From assembly GCA_016787345.1 (NCBI GenBank), contig JAEUUU010000110.1, positions 1 to 64,000 on the forward strand: 64,000 nt of DNA. Direction: 5' to 3'. This DNA is from Saprospiraceae bacterium. GTDB lineage: Bacteria; Bacteroidota; Bacteroidia; Chitinophagales; Saprospiraceae. This document shows, piece by piece, positions 17,585 to 26,420 of this stretch. Under the pieces are notes generated by a model. The model searched no databases, had not been told where the DNA came from, and was given only the letters and a program-made list of their open reading frames with translations. The position numbers and the translations under genes are program-made. Each line of letters begins with the position of its first letter. Positions within the stretch are counted from its first letter, which is position 1.

Positions 17585-18034
17585 TCAGGCATGTATGATG
17601 GTGACCACGGTTTCTTTATAAAACTTGCGGCCGCCGGCGTCCCAGATGACCTCCACGTGCCAGCGACCTTGTGGCAACTGGTCGGTCGGCACTTTCATTT
17701 GTCCGTTGCTTTCAGCGCTGACGTCGATTGTAAAATCGTCGGTGCCTTCGGCTGCCTGGGCAAATTTGATCTTGCCGCTGGGTTGCCCCAGGTCGGATGG
17801 AAACTGAAACAGGACGCTTTTTTCATCGCGGTTGAACACGACACCCAAATCCTGCGGAAGGGATGCGGCATTCTGCTTGCGTTCGAGTCGTTCCTGATAA
17901 TTCAGGTCGAGCGCGTAGTAGTCTTTTTGCACCAGTCGCACATTGTGGCGCCGCGAGGCAAATACCACACCGAGCATCGAGAGGGCAAAAGCGGCATACA
18001 CGAGCGCGATTCCGGTTCCCCAATTAAGTTTCAT
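17585..18034 (-). CDS. ccoH: FixH/CcoH family cytochrome oxidase assembly protein
   Basis: 149 residues with one N-terminal membrane helix (GTGIALVYAAFALSMLGVVF, residues 6-25) and a periplasmic beta-rich domain. The sequence after the helix, RLVQKDYYALDLNYQERLER, matches the FixH signature (KxYYxxxLxYQ). FixH/CcoH assists assembly or stability of the cbb3 cytochrome oxidase at the cytoplasmic membrane. It lies between ccoG, 78 bp upstream, and the TauE-like gene. The ATG at 18034 leads directly into the membrane helix, so the start is secure. Confidence 0.88.
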   Translation of the reverse strand: MKLNWGTGIALVYAAFALSMLGVVFASRRHNVRLVQKDYYALDLNYQERLERKQNAASLPQDLGVVFNRDEKSVLFQFPSDLGQPSGKIKFAQAAEGTDDFTIDVSAESNGQMKVPTDQLPQGRWHVEVIWDAGGRKFYKETVVTIIHA

Positions 18035-18112
18035 GACAGAGTAATTTATGGATGTGGAGAAAATCGATTAAAGATAAAAAACGATCACGGGATCATACGA
18101 TCGAACAAATCA

Positions 18113-19555
18113 TCAACGGCCAGGACCCATAAAATTGGTTTTTACTTCATCCAGTTTCTCGCCATTGGAATACACTTCAAAAACGAGCGGCGTTTTCCGG
18201 CCAGTCAGCTGATTGTAGTCGAGCGTGATAAAAAACGAACCCTGGGTCATTTTGTCGCGATACACCGAATCGGGCGCCGTACCGACGTATTTGATTTCGC
18301 CCTGAGGCGATACCAACCGGAGTTCGACGGGCATGTTGTCGGTCGTTTTGTTGATGAGTTGGTAAGTATATAGGTTGGACAAGTGGTTGGCGTCAACCTC
18401 CTGATACAAGAGCCCCTGCGAGCGCAGGATGATGGTTTCCACGTCGGTACGACCCAAAAGCAGCGCAATGTCGATGCCGATCAGCAGGGTCAATACGGCG
18501 GAATATGCCCAAACACGCGGCGTGAATATCCGGCGAATACTGCTTTCGATACCGGTCATGGAGTCGTAGCGGATCAAACCGCGTTTGCGGCCAACCTTGT
18601 CCATCACTTCGTCGCAGGCATCGATGCAGGCGGTACAGTTGACGCATTCCAGTTGCGTCCCGTTGCGGATATCGATACCGGTCGGGCAGACGGCGATGCA
18701 CAATTTGCAGTCGACACAGTCGCCCAGTACGGGCAAGGGGTATTCCGGTTCCCCGGCTTTTTGTTTTTTGACCTTTCCGCGCGGCTCGCCGCGAACGTGA
18801 TCATAGGCGATTACGATGGTGTCTTTGACCAATAATACGCCTTGCAAACGGCCATAAGGACAGATTGTGGTACAAACCTGTTCGCGCAAGCGGGCAAATA
18901 CGCCATAAAACAGGTATGAAAACCCGATCATGGCGAGAAACCCGTAGAGGTTTTCCGAAAACGGCGAACGAATGATCGCCAATACGGCATCCATGCCGAT
19001 GATGTAGGCCAGAAAATAGTTGGAAACGACTACGGCAATGGAGAAAAAGATGAAGTGTTTGAGCGCTTTTTTTCTGATCTTTTCATTCGTCCAGGGGCCC
19101 TGGTCCAGTTTGCGCTGCGCATTGTAATCTCCTTCGATCCAGTATTCTATGCGCCGGTAAATCATCTCCATAAATACGGTTTGAGGACATACCCAGCCGC
19201 AAAAAAGACGGCCGAATACTACCGTAAACAGGATAATGAAGACCAGAAAGGTCAACATAATCAGCCCGAAAATGTACAAATCCTGGGCCGTGAAGATCAA
19301 TCCGAAGATGACGAATTTGCGTTCCAGAACATTGAACAGCAGGCTCTGTTCGCCATTTATTTTGATAAATGGCAAAGCCAGAAAGACGATGACGAAGGCC
19401 AGGCTAACCCAAATACGGGCATTGTAAAACTGCCCTTTGGGTTTTTTCGGGTACATCCAAATTCGTTTTCCTTCCTGGTCTACTGTGGCTAAATGGTCGC
19501 GAAATTCTTCCTGTTCTTCCAGATAATCAGTCACAGGAGTACGGTCGTCATGCAT
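18113..19555 (-). CDS. ccoG: Cytochrome c oxidase accessory protein CcoG/FixG (2x[4Fe-4S], membrane)
   Basis: 480 residues from the ATG at 19555; another ATG at 19621 would add 22 residues and is overlapped by the inverted repeat TGACA-TT-TGTCA (19616-19627), which argues weakly for the shorter form. The cytosolic N-terminus holds VDQEGKRIWMYPKKPKG, a CcoG hallmark. Membrane helices follow, with GRLFCGWVCPQTVFMEMIYR (CxxxCP) after them. The ferredoxin domain contains CVDCKLCIAVCPTGIDIRNG and ECVNCTACIDACDEV, eight Cys for two [4Fe-4S] clusters. The C-terminal IG_FixG domain is beta-rich. In other bacteria it acts as a Cu(II) reductase needed for cbb3 oxidase assembly. No oxidase subunit gene is adjacent. 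Confidence 0.93.
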   Translation of the reverse strand: MHDDRTPVTDYLEEQEEFRDHLATVDQEGKRIWMYPKKPKGQFYNARIWVSLAFVIVFLALPFIKINGEQSLLFNVLERKFVIFGLIFTAQDLYIFGLIMLTFLVFIILFTVVFGRLFCGWVCPQTVFMEMIYRRIEYWIEGDYNAQRKLDQGPWTNEKIRKKALKHFIFFSIAVVVSNYFLAYIIGMDAVLAIIRSPFSENLYGFLAMIGFSYLFYGVFARLREQVCTTICPYGRLQGVLLVKDTIVIAYDHVRGEPRGKVKKQKAGEPEYPLPVLGDCVDCKLCIAVCPTGIDIRNGTQLECVNCTACIDACDEVMDKVGRKRGLIRYDSMTGIESSIRRIFTPRVWAYSAVLTLLIGIDIALLLGRTDVETIILRSQGLLYQEVDANHLSNLYTYQLINKTTDNMPVELRLVSPQGEIKYVGTAPDSVYRDKMTQGSFFITLDYNQLTGRKTPLVFEVYSNGEKLDEVKTNFMGPGR

Positions 19556-19668
19556 GACGGAGGAGTTTTTGTTGAAAATCGGGTGCAAGTTCCCCCCCTC
19601 CGTAATCACAGGGTATGACATTTGTCACGCCCGATGTTGCTAAAAATCACGTACCTGAAAAGGAATGG

Positions 19669-21105
19669 CTACTTGTAGTAGTTTCCGGATTGCCATTTGC
19701 GTTGCTCTTTCAAGAAGAGTTGTGCCAGTTGGTTCCCGATGACTTTCCCGCCCTCATGGGTAAGGTGGGTGTAGTCCAGGTTGGCCAAATTAGGTTTTCT
19801 GGACGCAAAATCGATCATGGCGCCCGGGCCACCCATACCGTGGAAGAGGTCGTAAAAAAGAAAACCGTGCTGGCGGGCCAGATCGCGCTGCATGGCGGCA
19901 ATGGCCGGTACGCTGGGCAGGGTAGTGAGTTCTCCCCCGATTTTGCCGGCGCGGTCGGGTACGCTGATGATGAGAATGGGGGTGTTGGGATACAAGGCAC
20001 GCAGGTGTTTGTAGGTGCGGTCGAGCTCCTGGCGGTACCAGGCAATATTTTTCAGGGAGGTGCTGGCCGCATTCAGTCCGTATTGCACCACGACGAGGTC
20101 GTAGTGGAGGCGATTGTCGAACTGCCGGATCATTCCGGGTTTCAGTAAAGTCAGCGGGCCGCCGCTGTTGCCGCGCATGGAAAAATTATCGAGATAAAAG
20201 CCCGGGCCGCTTTCGAGCGAGGCGCCGTACAAGCGCAGACCTCTGCCGTGCGGAAAGATGAATTTGGTGCTGGTAATACCTGGTTGTTTGTAGTCGAATA
20301 CCCCGATTTTACCCTGAGAGCGGGGCAAAACGGCTGTTTCTGCGCCTTTCCCGTTCACATTTAATGTGATCTCGTGCGAAAGCGAATCGCTGCTGTAAAA
20401 CAGCCGCACGCGCGACCACGACCGGGTGTGTTGGAAAAATTGGCTGGTTGCGCTATACCGCACACTGGCGCCCGATTCCGGATAGTAGACGTACCCGCTC
20501 ACACCACAAGCCGAGCGGCCTTCCGCTTTTTTAATAATGGAACCGGTCGTGAAACCATTGAAATCGTGGTTGATCGTTCGTTTGAACCGCGAAACCTCCG
20601 AGGTGATCGGTACGAACCCGACACCGTTGCCGCCCCAGGCCGATTGCAGCGAATCGCGCAAATCGCCGAGTATAATATCGCCCTCGACGAACGAATCTCC
20701 ATAAAAAGCCACACGAACCGTTCGGCCCAGGCGAATGGAGTCGACAGCGGCAAAAAACGCCTGGAGTCCGCTTTGGTCAAAGGTGTAATCTTCGATTATC
20801 TCCCCGTAAAAAGCGGAGTCTTTGGGCGGAAGCGGCCCGAGCGCCATGGTGTCTTCCGGCGCAAGAGCGGTACTGTCGGCAGCGGGCAGGGCCAGCCAGG
20901 CCGTATCGGGTCTCCATTCGGAGGTGCTGTCTTTGCTGATAAAATTGGAGGTATGGAAGCTGGAATCGCGCACGTCGGAAAAAATATCCATGCGGCGGAT
21001 GGCCAGACCGTTCAGGGTAGTCTCTTTGGAAAATACCGACAACACGGTGAGCATACCGATGAGCAGGGCGACCAGCCAGAAGGTTTGTCCAAGGTAGTTT
21101 TTCAT
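19669..21105 (-). CDS. SGNH/GDSL-family hydrolase with N-terminal membrane anchor or signal
   Basis: 478 residues. The N-terminus MKNYLGQTFWLVALLIGMLT is a single hydrophobic segment acting as anchor or uncleaved signal, so the enzyme faces the periplasm. VRVAFYGDSFVEGDIILGDL contains the block I GDS motif with the Ser nucleophile (about residue 155). YDLVVVQYGLNAAS gives the block III Asn region and the C-terminal NLDYTHLTHEGGKVIG supplies the Asp-x-x-His dyad. In Bacteroidota this architecture often occurs with MBOAT acyltransferases in surface glycan O-acetylation, but no MBOAT gene is next to it here. It starts 40 bp from the stop of the XRE regulator gene. Substrate unknown. Confidence 0.85.
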   Translation of the reverse strand: MKNYLGQTFWLVALLIGMLTVLSVFSKETTLNGLAIRRMDIFSDVRDSSFHTSNFISKDSTSEWRPDTAWLALPAADSTALAPEDTMALGPLPPKDSAFYGEIIEDYTFDQSGLQAFFAAVDSIRLGRTVRVAFYGDSFVEGDIILGDLRDSLQSAWGGNGVGFVPITSEVSRFKRTINHDFNGFTTGSIIKKAEGRSACGVSGYVYYPESGASVRYSATSQFFQHTRSWSRVRLFYSSDSLSHEITLNVNGKGAETAVLPRSQGKIGVFDYKQPGITSTKFIFPHGRGLRLYGASLESGPGFYLDNFSMRGNSGGPLTLLKPGMIRQFDNRLHYDLVVVQYGLNAASTSLKNIAWYRQELDRTYKHLRALYPNTPILIISVPDRAGKIGGELTTLPSVPAIAAMQRDLARQHGFLFYDLFHGMGGPGAMIDFASRKPNLANLDYTHLTHEGGKVIGNQLAQLFLKEQRKWQSGNYYK

Positions 21106-21145
21106 GCGGGGGCAAAGGTAGAAGATAGGTCGCTTTCCGTGCCCG

Positions 21146-22606
21146 TCAGTGTAAATTTCGAAGTGCGTCGCTTATTCTTTGCAGTTTTTCCGCCTGCTGT
21201 ACTTCTGTCGGTTGTGCGGCGCGTTCTGCGCAATCGGGTACGGAGCAGGATTCGCAAGTGGTATTGACGGTTTTTTGTAACAATGCAGGATCGTCGACCT
21301 GCGGAAAATGCCGACGCAGCGAATCATTGTGCAACAACCCGAGTGTAACGCTGACGTCGGGGCGCGTCGCCTGCGACATACTCAGGCAGAAATAAACCCG
21401 ATCGGTTTGCCAGTAGGCACTTTTTTGGGCCGTTACCAGAATGCCCTGGGGAGGCGACTGGCGGATTTGGCGCAGAATATCGATGGATATCCAGCGCCGG
21501 CAGTAGTGGTCGCCGTGCTCTGTTGCGTAGGGGCTTTGTTGTCCGCTGAGATGCAGTTCCTTGCTCATTTCGAAGCTGTCGAGGGTATTATTGCCCACCA
21601 TCCGGATAAAAAAGAGGTCTTTCAGCCCGAAATGAAAGGGTAGAATGTTGGTAAGCCGTTGCAGCAGCATTTCCGGCGTTACATCGAAGCGGTCGAGCAA
21701 ATCGAGCCAGTCGTCCGGCCGCCAATGGAGCAGGTTCGTCCACTGTCGCAACGAATCGGCCAGTACGTCCTGGTCCATCAGCAGGGCAGAAGAGAAGTAG
21801 GATGCTCGAAAGTTGTTGAGTAATTTGTCAAAATGCTCCGCCTGCTGAATGATCGTTTCAAACGGCCTGTTGTCGTGAATATTCAATGCCTGAAACCCGA
21901 TCTCGCGCCCGATCAGGAAATTCTCCTGTGCCGACGAGAGGCCGTGGTTAAGGTACAATGTGTTTTTGGCTGGTATGAAATAAGAGCGGATGCTCTGTAA
22001 ATCGGGCTCTCCGGCCAACACCTTGCGGTCGATGTCAATGCCGTAACATTCGGCCAGCGCCTTTTGAAGCGCTTCGGTTTTCAAGGCGTTCTGTTGATCC
22101 GCCCAGCCCTGCTGGCGCCGGAAAGCCTGGGCAGCCGACTCGATATCCGGAAAATAATTGTCGTGTAGCCCCTGATAGGAGCGCAAGGCGGCCTGGTGGA
22201 TGCTTTCCCGCGTCAGATGGTAGTTCCGTCCGATTTTTAAAACGGCGCCGATAAAAGCAGACACTTTTTCCGGGGAGGCCGCCAGCAATTCGATCACTTT
22301 TTCCGGCTTGAGGCCAAACATCTCCAGCGGGTAGATTTTGAATACATCCGATTCGAGCAGATCGATCACCGGCAGCAGTTTTTTTACGCTGCGCGGCGAA
22401 ACCAGCGTGTCGTAATCGGTTTCGAGGGCCTGGGCCAGGACGAGAATCTTGTCCTGTGACGGGTATTTTTTCCCGCTCTCCATATCGTGCAGATAGGAGA
22501 CCGTCGTGTTCGTCAGTGCGGCCAGTTGTTGCAGTGTAAGCCCTTTTTGCTGACGGAACAATCTGATTTTCAAGCCGAAAACCAAGTGCAGGTATTCTTT
22601 TCTCAT
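21146..22606 (-). CDS. RamB/ScfR-like XRE-family regulator of the glyoxylate genes
   Basis: 486 residues from the ATG at 22606. The N-terminal HTH (FGLKIRLFRQQKGLTLQQLA through the recognition helix region, about 8-63) is XRE type. The middle contains an IrrE/ImmA-like region in which the expected HExxH metalloprotease motif is degraded to REIGF. The C-terminus has the Cys-rich block CESCSVPDCAERAAQP, a pattern typical of short-chain-acyl regulators (ScfR/RamB/PrpC group). In Corynebacterium, RamB controls acetate and glyoxylate genes; here the gene is divergent from malate synthase and isocitrate lyase across a 134-bp gap, so direct control of that pair is the natural inference. A TTG 24 bases upstream (22630) is an alternative start. 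Confidence 0.86.
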   Translation of the reverse strand: MRKEYLHLVFGLKIRLFRQQKGLTLQQLAALTNTTVSYLHDMESGKKYPSQDKILVLAQALETDYDTLVSPRSVKKLLPVIDLLESDVFKIYPLEMFGLKPEKVIELLAASPEKVSAFIGAVLKIGRNYHLTRESIHQAALRSYQGLHDNYFPDIESAAQAFRRQQGWADQQNALKTEALQKALAECYGIDIDRKVLAGEPDLQSIRSYFIPAKNTLYLNHGLSSAQENFLIGREIGFQALNIHDNRPFETIIQQAEHFDKLLNNFRASYFSSALLMDQDVLADSLRQWTNLLHWRPDDWLDLLDRFDVTPEMLLQRLTNILPFHFGLKDLFFIRMVGNNTLDSFEMSKELHLSGQQSPYATEHGDHYCRRWISIDILRQIRQSPPQGILVTAQKSAYWQTDRVYFCLSMSQATRPDVSVTLGLLHNDSLRRHFPQVDDPALLQKTVNTTCESCSVPDCAERAAQPTEVQQAEKLQRISDALRNLH

Positions 22607-22672
22607 ACCGTTGTTTGTAATGACGGACAAAGCTAAGGCAGATTTCGTTGTTGAGAAAAAATAATTAATAGC

Positions 22673-22709
22673 GAAAATTTCTCTAAAAAAGAAAATTTCT
22701 TTATTTTTG
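22673..22709 (+). promoter_or_regulatory. aceB promoter with a candidate operator (direct repeat)
   Basis: GAAAATTTCT occurs twice, at 22673-22682 and 22691-22700, start-to-start 18 bp. It is directly followed by TATTTTTG (22702-22709), a Bacteroidota -7 box (TAnnTTTG), 32 bp before the aceB ATG. The -33 region falls inside the first repeat (22678-22681, TTTC), so a protein bound there would meet RNA polymerase. The ScfR/RamB-like product encoded on the other side of this gap is the obvious candidate ligand. Confidence 0.5.
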
Positions 22710-22740
22710 CCCTGTTATCCAAAACAAACAAGCCTCGTGT

Positions 22741-24366
22741 ATGAATACGGTATTCGACTATCCCTCCGTTTCTGCAGCTGCAAATGACCAGTTACTCGTC
22801 AGGGGACCGCTAAGCGGCCGTGCGGAACAAATACTCAGTCCGGGCGCCCTGGCATTTCTGTTGGCCCTTCATAAAAACTTTGAACCCCGACGGCAGCAAT
22901 TGTTGCAGGCCCGAAAAGCGCGTCAGGCCCGGCTCGATGCCGGTGAAGCGCTGGATTTCCCGCAAGAAACCCGCGCAATCCGCGAGTCGGAGTGGACAGT
23001 GGCGCCCCTACCTGCCGACTTGCGCGACCGGCGGGTAGAAATCACGGGGCCCGCCGAACGAAAGATGATGATCAACGCCCTGAACTCGGGCGCAAAAGTG
23101 TTCATGGCCGATCTGGAAGACAGTATGACGCCGAGCTGGCCGAACCTGATGGATGCCCAGGTCAATCTTTTCGATGCCGTTCGGGGCACGATCCGCTACG
23201 AAGATCTATCGAGCGGTAAACTTTACCGCCTGGGCCCCGAAACCGCTGTTCTAATTATGCGGCCCCGGGGCTGGCACCTCGACGAGGCGCATTTACGATA
23301 CCGTCAGGAGGCGCTGAGCGGAAGCCTGGTCGATTTCGGGTTGTATTTTTATCACAATGCCGAGGCACTGCTTTCCAAAGGAAGCGGCCCCTATTTTTAT
23401 CTGCCCAAGCTGGAGCACTACCTCGAAGCGCGGCTTTGGAACGATGTTTTCAATTTCGCGCAGGACTGGCTCAATATTCCGCGCGGCAGCATCCGGGCCA
23501 CGGTATTGATCGAAACGCTCCCGGCGGCCTTCGAACTCGATGAGATATTGTGGGAATTGCGCGAACACGCGGCCGGCCTCAACTGCGGCCGCTGGGACTA
23601 CATCTTCAGTTTTATCAAAAAAATGCGCACCAATCCGGCTTGTTTGTTGCCCGATCGGGCCGAAGTGACCATGACGACGCCTTTCATGCGGGCATATAGC
23701 CGGCGGGTTATTCAGGTATGCCACAGACGGGGATGCTCAGCCATTGGCGGTATGGCTGCCCAGATTCCGATCAGGAGCGATGTAGCGGCCAACGAGGCGG
23801 CCTTCGCCAAGGTGGCCGCCGATAAAATGCGCGAGGCGACCGACGGGCACGACGGCACCTGGGTGGCGCATCCCGGATTGGTGCCGCTGGCCCTCCGTAT
23901 TTTTAACGAACAGATGCCTACGCAAAACCAAATCAGCAGGAAACTCGATGATTTGAACGTCTCGGCCTCCGATCTGCTGCGTGTTCCCGCGGGTCACATC
24001 ACCGAGGACGGTATTCGGCTCAATATTCGTGTCGGTATCCAATACCTCGAACACTGGTTGCGCGGACAGGGCTGCGTCGCCCTCAACCACCTCATGGAAG
24101 ATGCGGCCACGGCAGAAATCAGCCGTTCACAGTTGTGGCAATGGCTGCGTTTTGGCGCTCGTTACGGGGCAGGGCAAACTCGGTTCACGCCAGATGAATA
24201 CCGCCGCCTGCGCGAAGAAGAACTCGCTCACATCCGTTTGGAAGGCGGTGCGAATGCCAACTCGTTGCTTATGGCCACCGAATTGTTCGACCAACTGGTG
24301 CTGGCTCCGCAGCTCGAAGATTTCCTCACCATACCCGCCTATCGCAAAATCACCAACATCCTTTAA
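22741..24366 (+). CDS. aceB: Malate synthase A
   Basis: 541 residues, the size of the A isoform (about 530-540; the G form is about 720). Condenses glyoxylate with acetyl-CoA to malate, the second step of the glyoxylate shunt. Signature blocks: [20 protein letters not shown] (metal-binding Glu/Asp region), [18 protein letters not shown] with the catalytic Arg, [40 protein letters not shown] and AHPGLVPLA. The ATG at 22741 is preceded by a TAnnTTTG promoter. Isocitrate lyase follows after 13 bp, so the two shunt enzymes are co-transcribed. Confidence 0.97.
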   Translation: MNTVFDYPSVSAAANDQLLVRGPLSGRAEQILSPGALAFLLALHKNFEPRRQQLLQARKARQARLDAGEALDFPQETRAIRESEWTVAPLPADLRDRRVEITGPAERKMMINALNSGAKVFMADLEDSMTPSWPNLMDAQVNLFDAVRGTIRYEDLSSGKLYRLGPETAVLIMRPRGWHLDEAHLRYRQEALSGSLVDFGLYFYHNAEALLSKGSGPYFYLPKLEHYLEARLWNDVFNFAQDWLNIPRGSIRATVLIETLPAAFELDEILWELREHAAGLNCGRWDYIFSFIKKMRTNPACLLPDRAEVTMTTPFMRAYSRRVIQVCHRRGCSAIGGMAAQIPIRSDVAANEAAFAKVAADKMREATDGHDGTWVAHPGLVPLALRIFNEQMPTQNQISRKLDDLNVSASDLLRVPAGHITEDGIRLNIRVGIQYLEHWLRGQGCVALNHLMEDAATAEISRSQLWQWLRFGARYGAGQTRFTPDEYRRLREEELAHIRLEGGANANSLLMATELFDQLVLAPQLEDFLTIPAYRKITNIL

Positions 24367-24379
24367 ATACGCGCTCACC

Positions 24380-25657
24380 ATGAACACATTCAACAACAAG
24401 GCAGAGGCCCTTAAAACCGAATGGGCTACCAATCCACGCTGGACAGGCATCCAGCGCCCGTATCAGGCAGAAGAAGTGCTCCGTTTGCGGGGAAGTGTCG
24501 AAATCGAGTACAGTCTGGCCCGTCGTGGGGCCCAAAAATTATGGTCGCTGCTGCACGATCGCCCCAATGTATCCGCGCTTGGCGCGCTCACGGGCAACCA
24601 GGCCATTCAGGAAGTGGCGGCCGGGCTGGATGCCATTTACCTGAGCGGCTGGCAGGTGGCGGCCGATGCCAATTTGTCGGGACAAATGTACCCCGATCAG
24701 TCGCTGTATCCGGCCAATTCGGTTCCGCAGGTTGTGCGCCGGATCAACAATGCTTTGATGCGCCGCGAGCAAATTCGTTCGGTCAACGGCGAGCCGTACC
24801 GCGACTGGCTGGCGCCGATCGTGGCTGATGCGGAAGCGGGTTTCGGGGGGAACCTGAACGCCTATGAATTGATGAAAGAAATGATTGAAGCCGGCGCCGC
24901 CGGTATTCACTTTGAAGACCAACTGTCGTCGGCCAAAAAATGCGGTCACCTGGGCGGCAAGGTGTTGGTGCCGACTCGGGAGGCGATCGAAAAACTCGTG
25001 GCTGCCCGTTTGGCGGCCGACGTACTCGACGTGCCCAGCATACTCATCGCGCGTACCGACGCCGAGGCGGCAACGCTTATCACTTCCGATATTGACGAAA
25101 GGGATCGGTATTTTGTCGAGGGCGCCCGTACGCCGGAGGGCTTTTACGGGTATAAAAATGGCCTGGAGGCCTGTATCGCCCGCTCGGTGGCCTATGCGCC
25201 CCATGCCGATTTGTTGTGGATGGAGACCTCACACCCCGATCTCGGCCTGGCCAGGGAGTTTGCCCAGGGCGTCCACGAAGTGTATCCCGGAAAAATGCTG
25301 GCATACAATTGTTCGCCCTCTTTCAACTGGGCTGCCCGGATGAGTACAGTAGAAATGGAAAGTTTCCGGGAGGATCTGGCAGCCCTGGGGTACAAATTCC
25401 AGTTTATCACCCTGGCCGGATTCCATGCGCTGAACACGTCCATGTTCGAGCTGTCGATGGCTTATGTGGAACGGGGCATGGCAGGTTTTTCTGCGCTGCA
25501 ACAACGCGAGTTTGGTTTGCAGGAGAAGGGGTTTACGGCTGTAAAGCACCAGAATTTTGTAGGGACCAGTTATTTCGATTTTGTTCAAAACACCGTTCAG
25601 CAAGGTCAGTCGTCGACGGTAGCCATGGCCGACAGCACGGAGATGGCGCAATTTTGA
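24380..25657 (+). CDS. aceA: Isocitrate lyase
   Basis: 425 residues, normal for prokaryotic isocitrate lyase; cleaves isocitrate to succinate and glyoxylate, letting carbon from acetyl-CoA bypass the decarboxylating TCA steps. [17 protein letters not shown] holds the catalytic KKCGH with Cys188. [20 protein letters not shown] and [13 protein letters not shown] supply metal- and substrate-binding residues. The ATG at 24380 is chosen over upstream in-frame starts, which would overlap aceB by hundreds of bases. It follows aceB by 13 bp. Confidence 0.97.
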   Translation: MNTFNNKAEALKTEWATNPRWTGIQRPYQAEEVLRLRGSVEIEYSLARRGAQKLWSLLHDRPNVSALGALTGNQAIQEVAAGLDAIYLSGWQVAADANLSGQMYPDQSLYPANSVPQVVRRINNALMRREQIRSVNGEPYRDWLAPIVADAEAGFGGNLNAYELMKEMIEAGAAGIHFEDQLSSAKKCGHLGGKVLVPTREAIEKLVAARLAADVLDVPSILIARTDAEAATLITSDIDERDRYFVEGARTPEGFYGYKNGLEACIARSVAYAPHADLLWMETSHPDLGLAREFAQGVHEVYPGKMLAYNCSPSFNWAARMSTVEMESFREDLAALGYKFQFITLAGFHALNTSMFELSMAYVERGMAGFSALQQREFGLQEKGFTAVKHQNFVGTSYFDFVQNTVQQGQSSTVAMADSTEMAQF

Positions 25658-25712
25658 AAAATTAGTCGAAACAGGGCGGAAGAGTCGGGTTTGCGGTTTT
25701 GCCGGTCAGGTC

Positions 25713-25743
25713 TTGCAAAAAAATATGCACATATTTACATTTG
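25713..25743 (+). promoter_or_regulatory. Bacteroidota-type promoter of the ArsR-family gene
   Basis: TTG at 25713-25715, 20-bp spacer, TACATTTG at 25736-25743; start of translation at 25758. The spacing is the same as in the tRNA-Arg promoter at 1682-1712. It gives the ArsR gene its own transcript, separate from aceBA. Confidence 0.6.
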
Positions 25744-25757
25744 TGGGATAAAACAGA

Positions 25758-26060
25758 ATGGATATGCCGCCCGATCTACCGTACAATTTTGCTTTTTTGG
25801 AATCCGCCACCGAAACGCTGCGGGCGATTGCGCACCCGCAACGCTTGCTGATCGTGGAGATGTTGTTTCAAAACCAGTCGATGAACGTAACCGAAATGTA
25901 TGAGCGCCTGGGGATCGAGCAGGCGGTGGCGAGTCATCATTTGCGTATTCTGAAAGACAGAGGGGTAGTGCAGGTGCGGCGCGATGGAAAGAACAGCTAT
26001 TACTCGCTGACCAGCCCGGAGTATTTTACCATTCTGGAGGTGCTAAATCGAGTGATCTAA
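25758..26060 (+). CDS. ArsR-family winged-helix transcriptional regulator
   Basis: 100 residues. ESATETLRAIAHPQRLLIVE is the ArsR-type first helix pair, MNVTEMYERLGIEQAVASHH followed by LRILKDRGVVQVRRDGKNSY is the HTH and wing. There are no Cys residues, so the metal-binding ELCVC site of ArsR/SmtB sensors is absent; it probably responds to another signal such as redox state or a metabolite. It sits between isocitrate lyase and the MFS symporter and ends in a strong terminator. Regulation of the flanking carboxylate genes is inferred from position only. A dimeric DNA-binding protein is expected. Confidence 0.85.
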   Translation: MDMPPDLPYNFAFLESATETLRAIAHPQRLLIVEMLFQNQSMNVTEMYERLGIEQAVASHHLRILKDRGVVQVRRDGKNSYYSLTSPEYFTILEVLNRVI

Positions 26061-26122
26061 GCGGTATTCAGTTTTTTATTTGGTTTTGGGTCGTGGAATA
26101 GGGTGGAGTTCAAAACATAAAA

Positions 26123-26157
26123 AAGGGGTGAAAGCCATCGTCAGGCTTTCACCCCTT
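26123..26157 (+). terminator. Terminator of the ArsR-family gene
   Basis: 14-bp perfect stem (26123-26136 with 26144-26157) around a 7-nt loop, then CGTTTTT. It lies 62 bp past the ArsR stop, followed by about 260 bp before the MFS gene. Confidence 0.85.
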
Positions 26158-26290
26158 CGTTTTTCATCGCGTAGTTAATGGTTGTTGTTCCGCCAAATCA
26201 TATTCTAAAACTGAACTTTATTTGGCCTTTCTTCCGAATAAATACAAAATATTTCCCCCATTCGACGCCCTTCCAAGAAAAATTTTCATC

Positions 26291-26348
26291 CTGATTTAAA
26301 AAAAATCAGATCAAAAGAGAAACGTATGTAGATGTCTATATACATTTG
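26291..26348 (+). promoter_or_regulatory. Candidate promoter and palindrome before the MFS gene
   Basis: TACATTTG at 26341-26348 fits the TAnnTTTG -7 box, but no clear -33 element is seen at the expected place. Upstream is the palindrome CTGATTT-AAAAA-AAATCAG (26291-26309), a possible operator. The rest of the 360-bp gap (26061-26420) is AT-rich with only the ArsR terminator in addition. Confidence 0.35.
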
Positions 26349-26420
26349 TCCGTCAGTAGTTCCTCCAAATAATCGCCTGTCAATTTTTTATTTCTCAACA
26401 TCAAAAACAAGTAAGACGGT

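Noticed and set aside
23981-24379. Longer isocitrate lyase start at 23981
   Set aside because: It would overlap malate synthase by almost 400 bp and adds sequence foreign to the family; ATG 24380 fits the known N-terminus.
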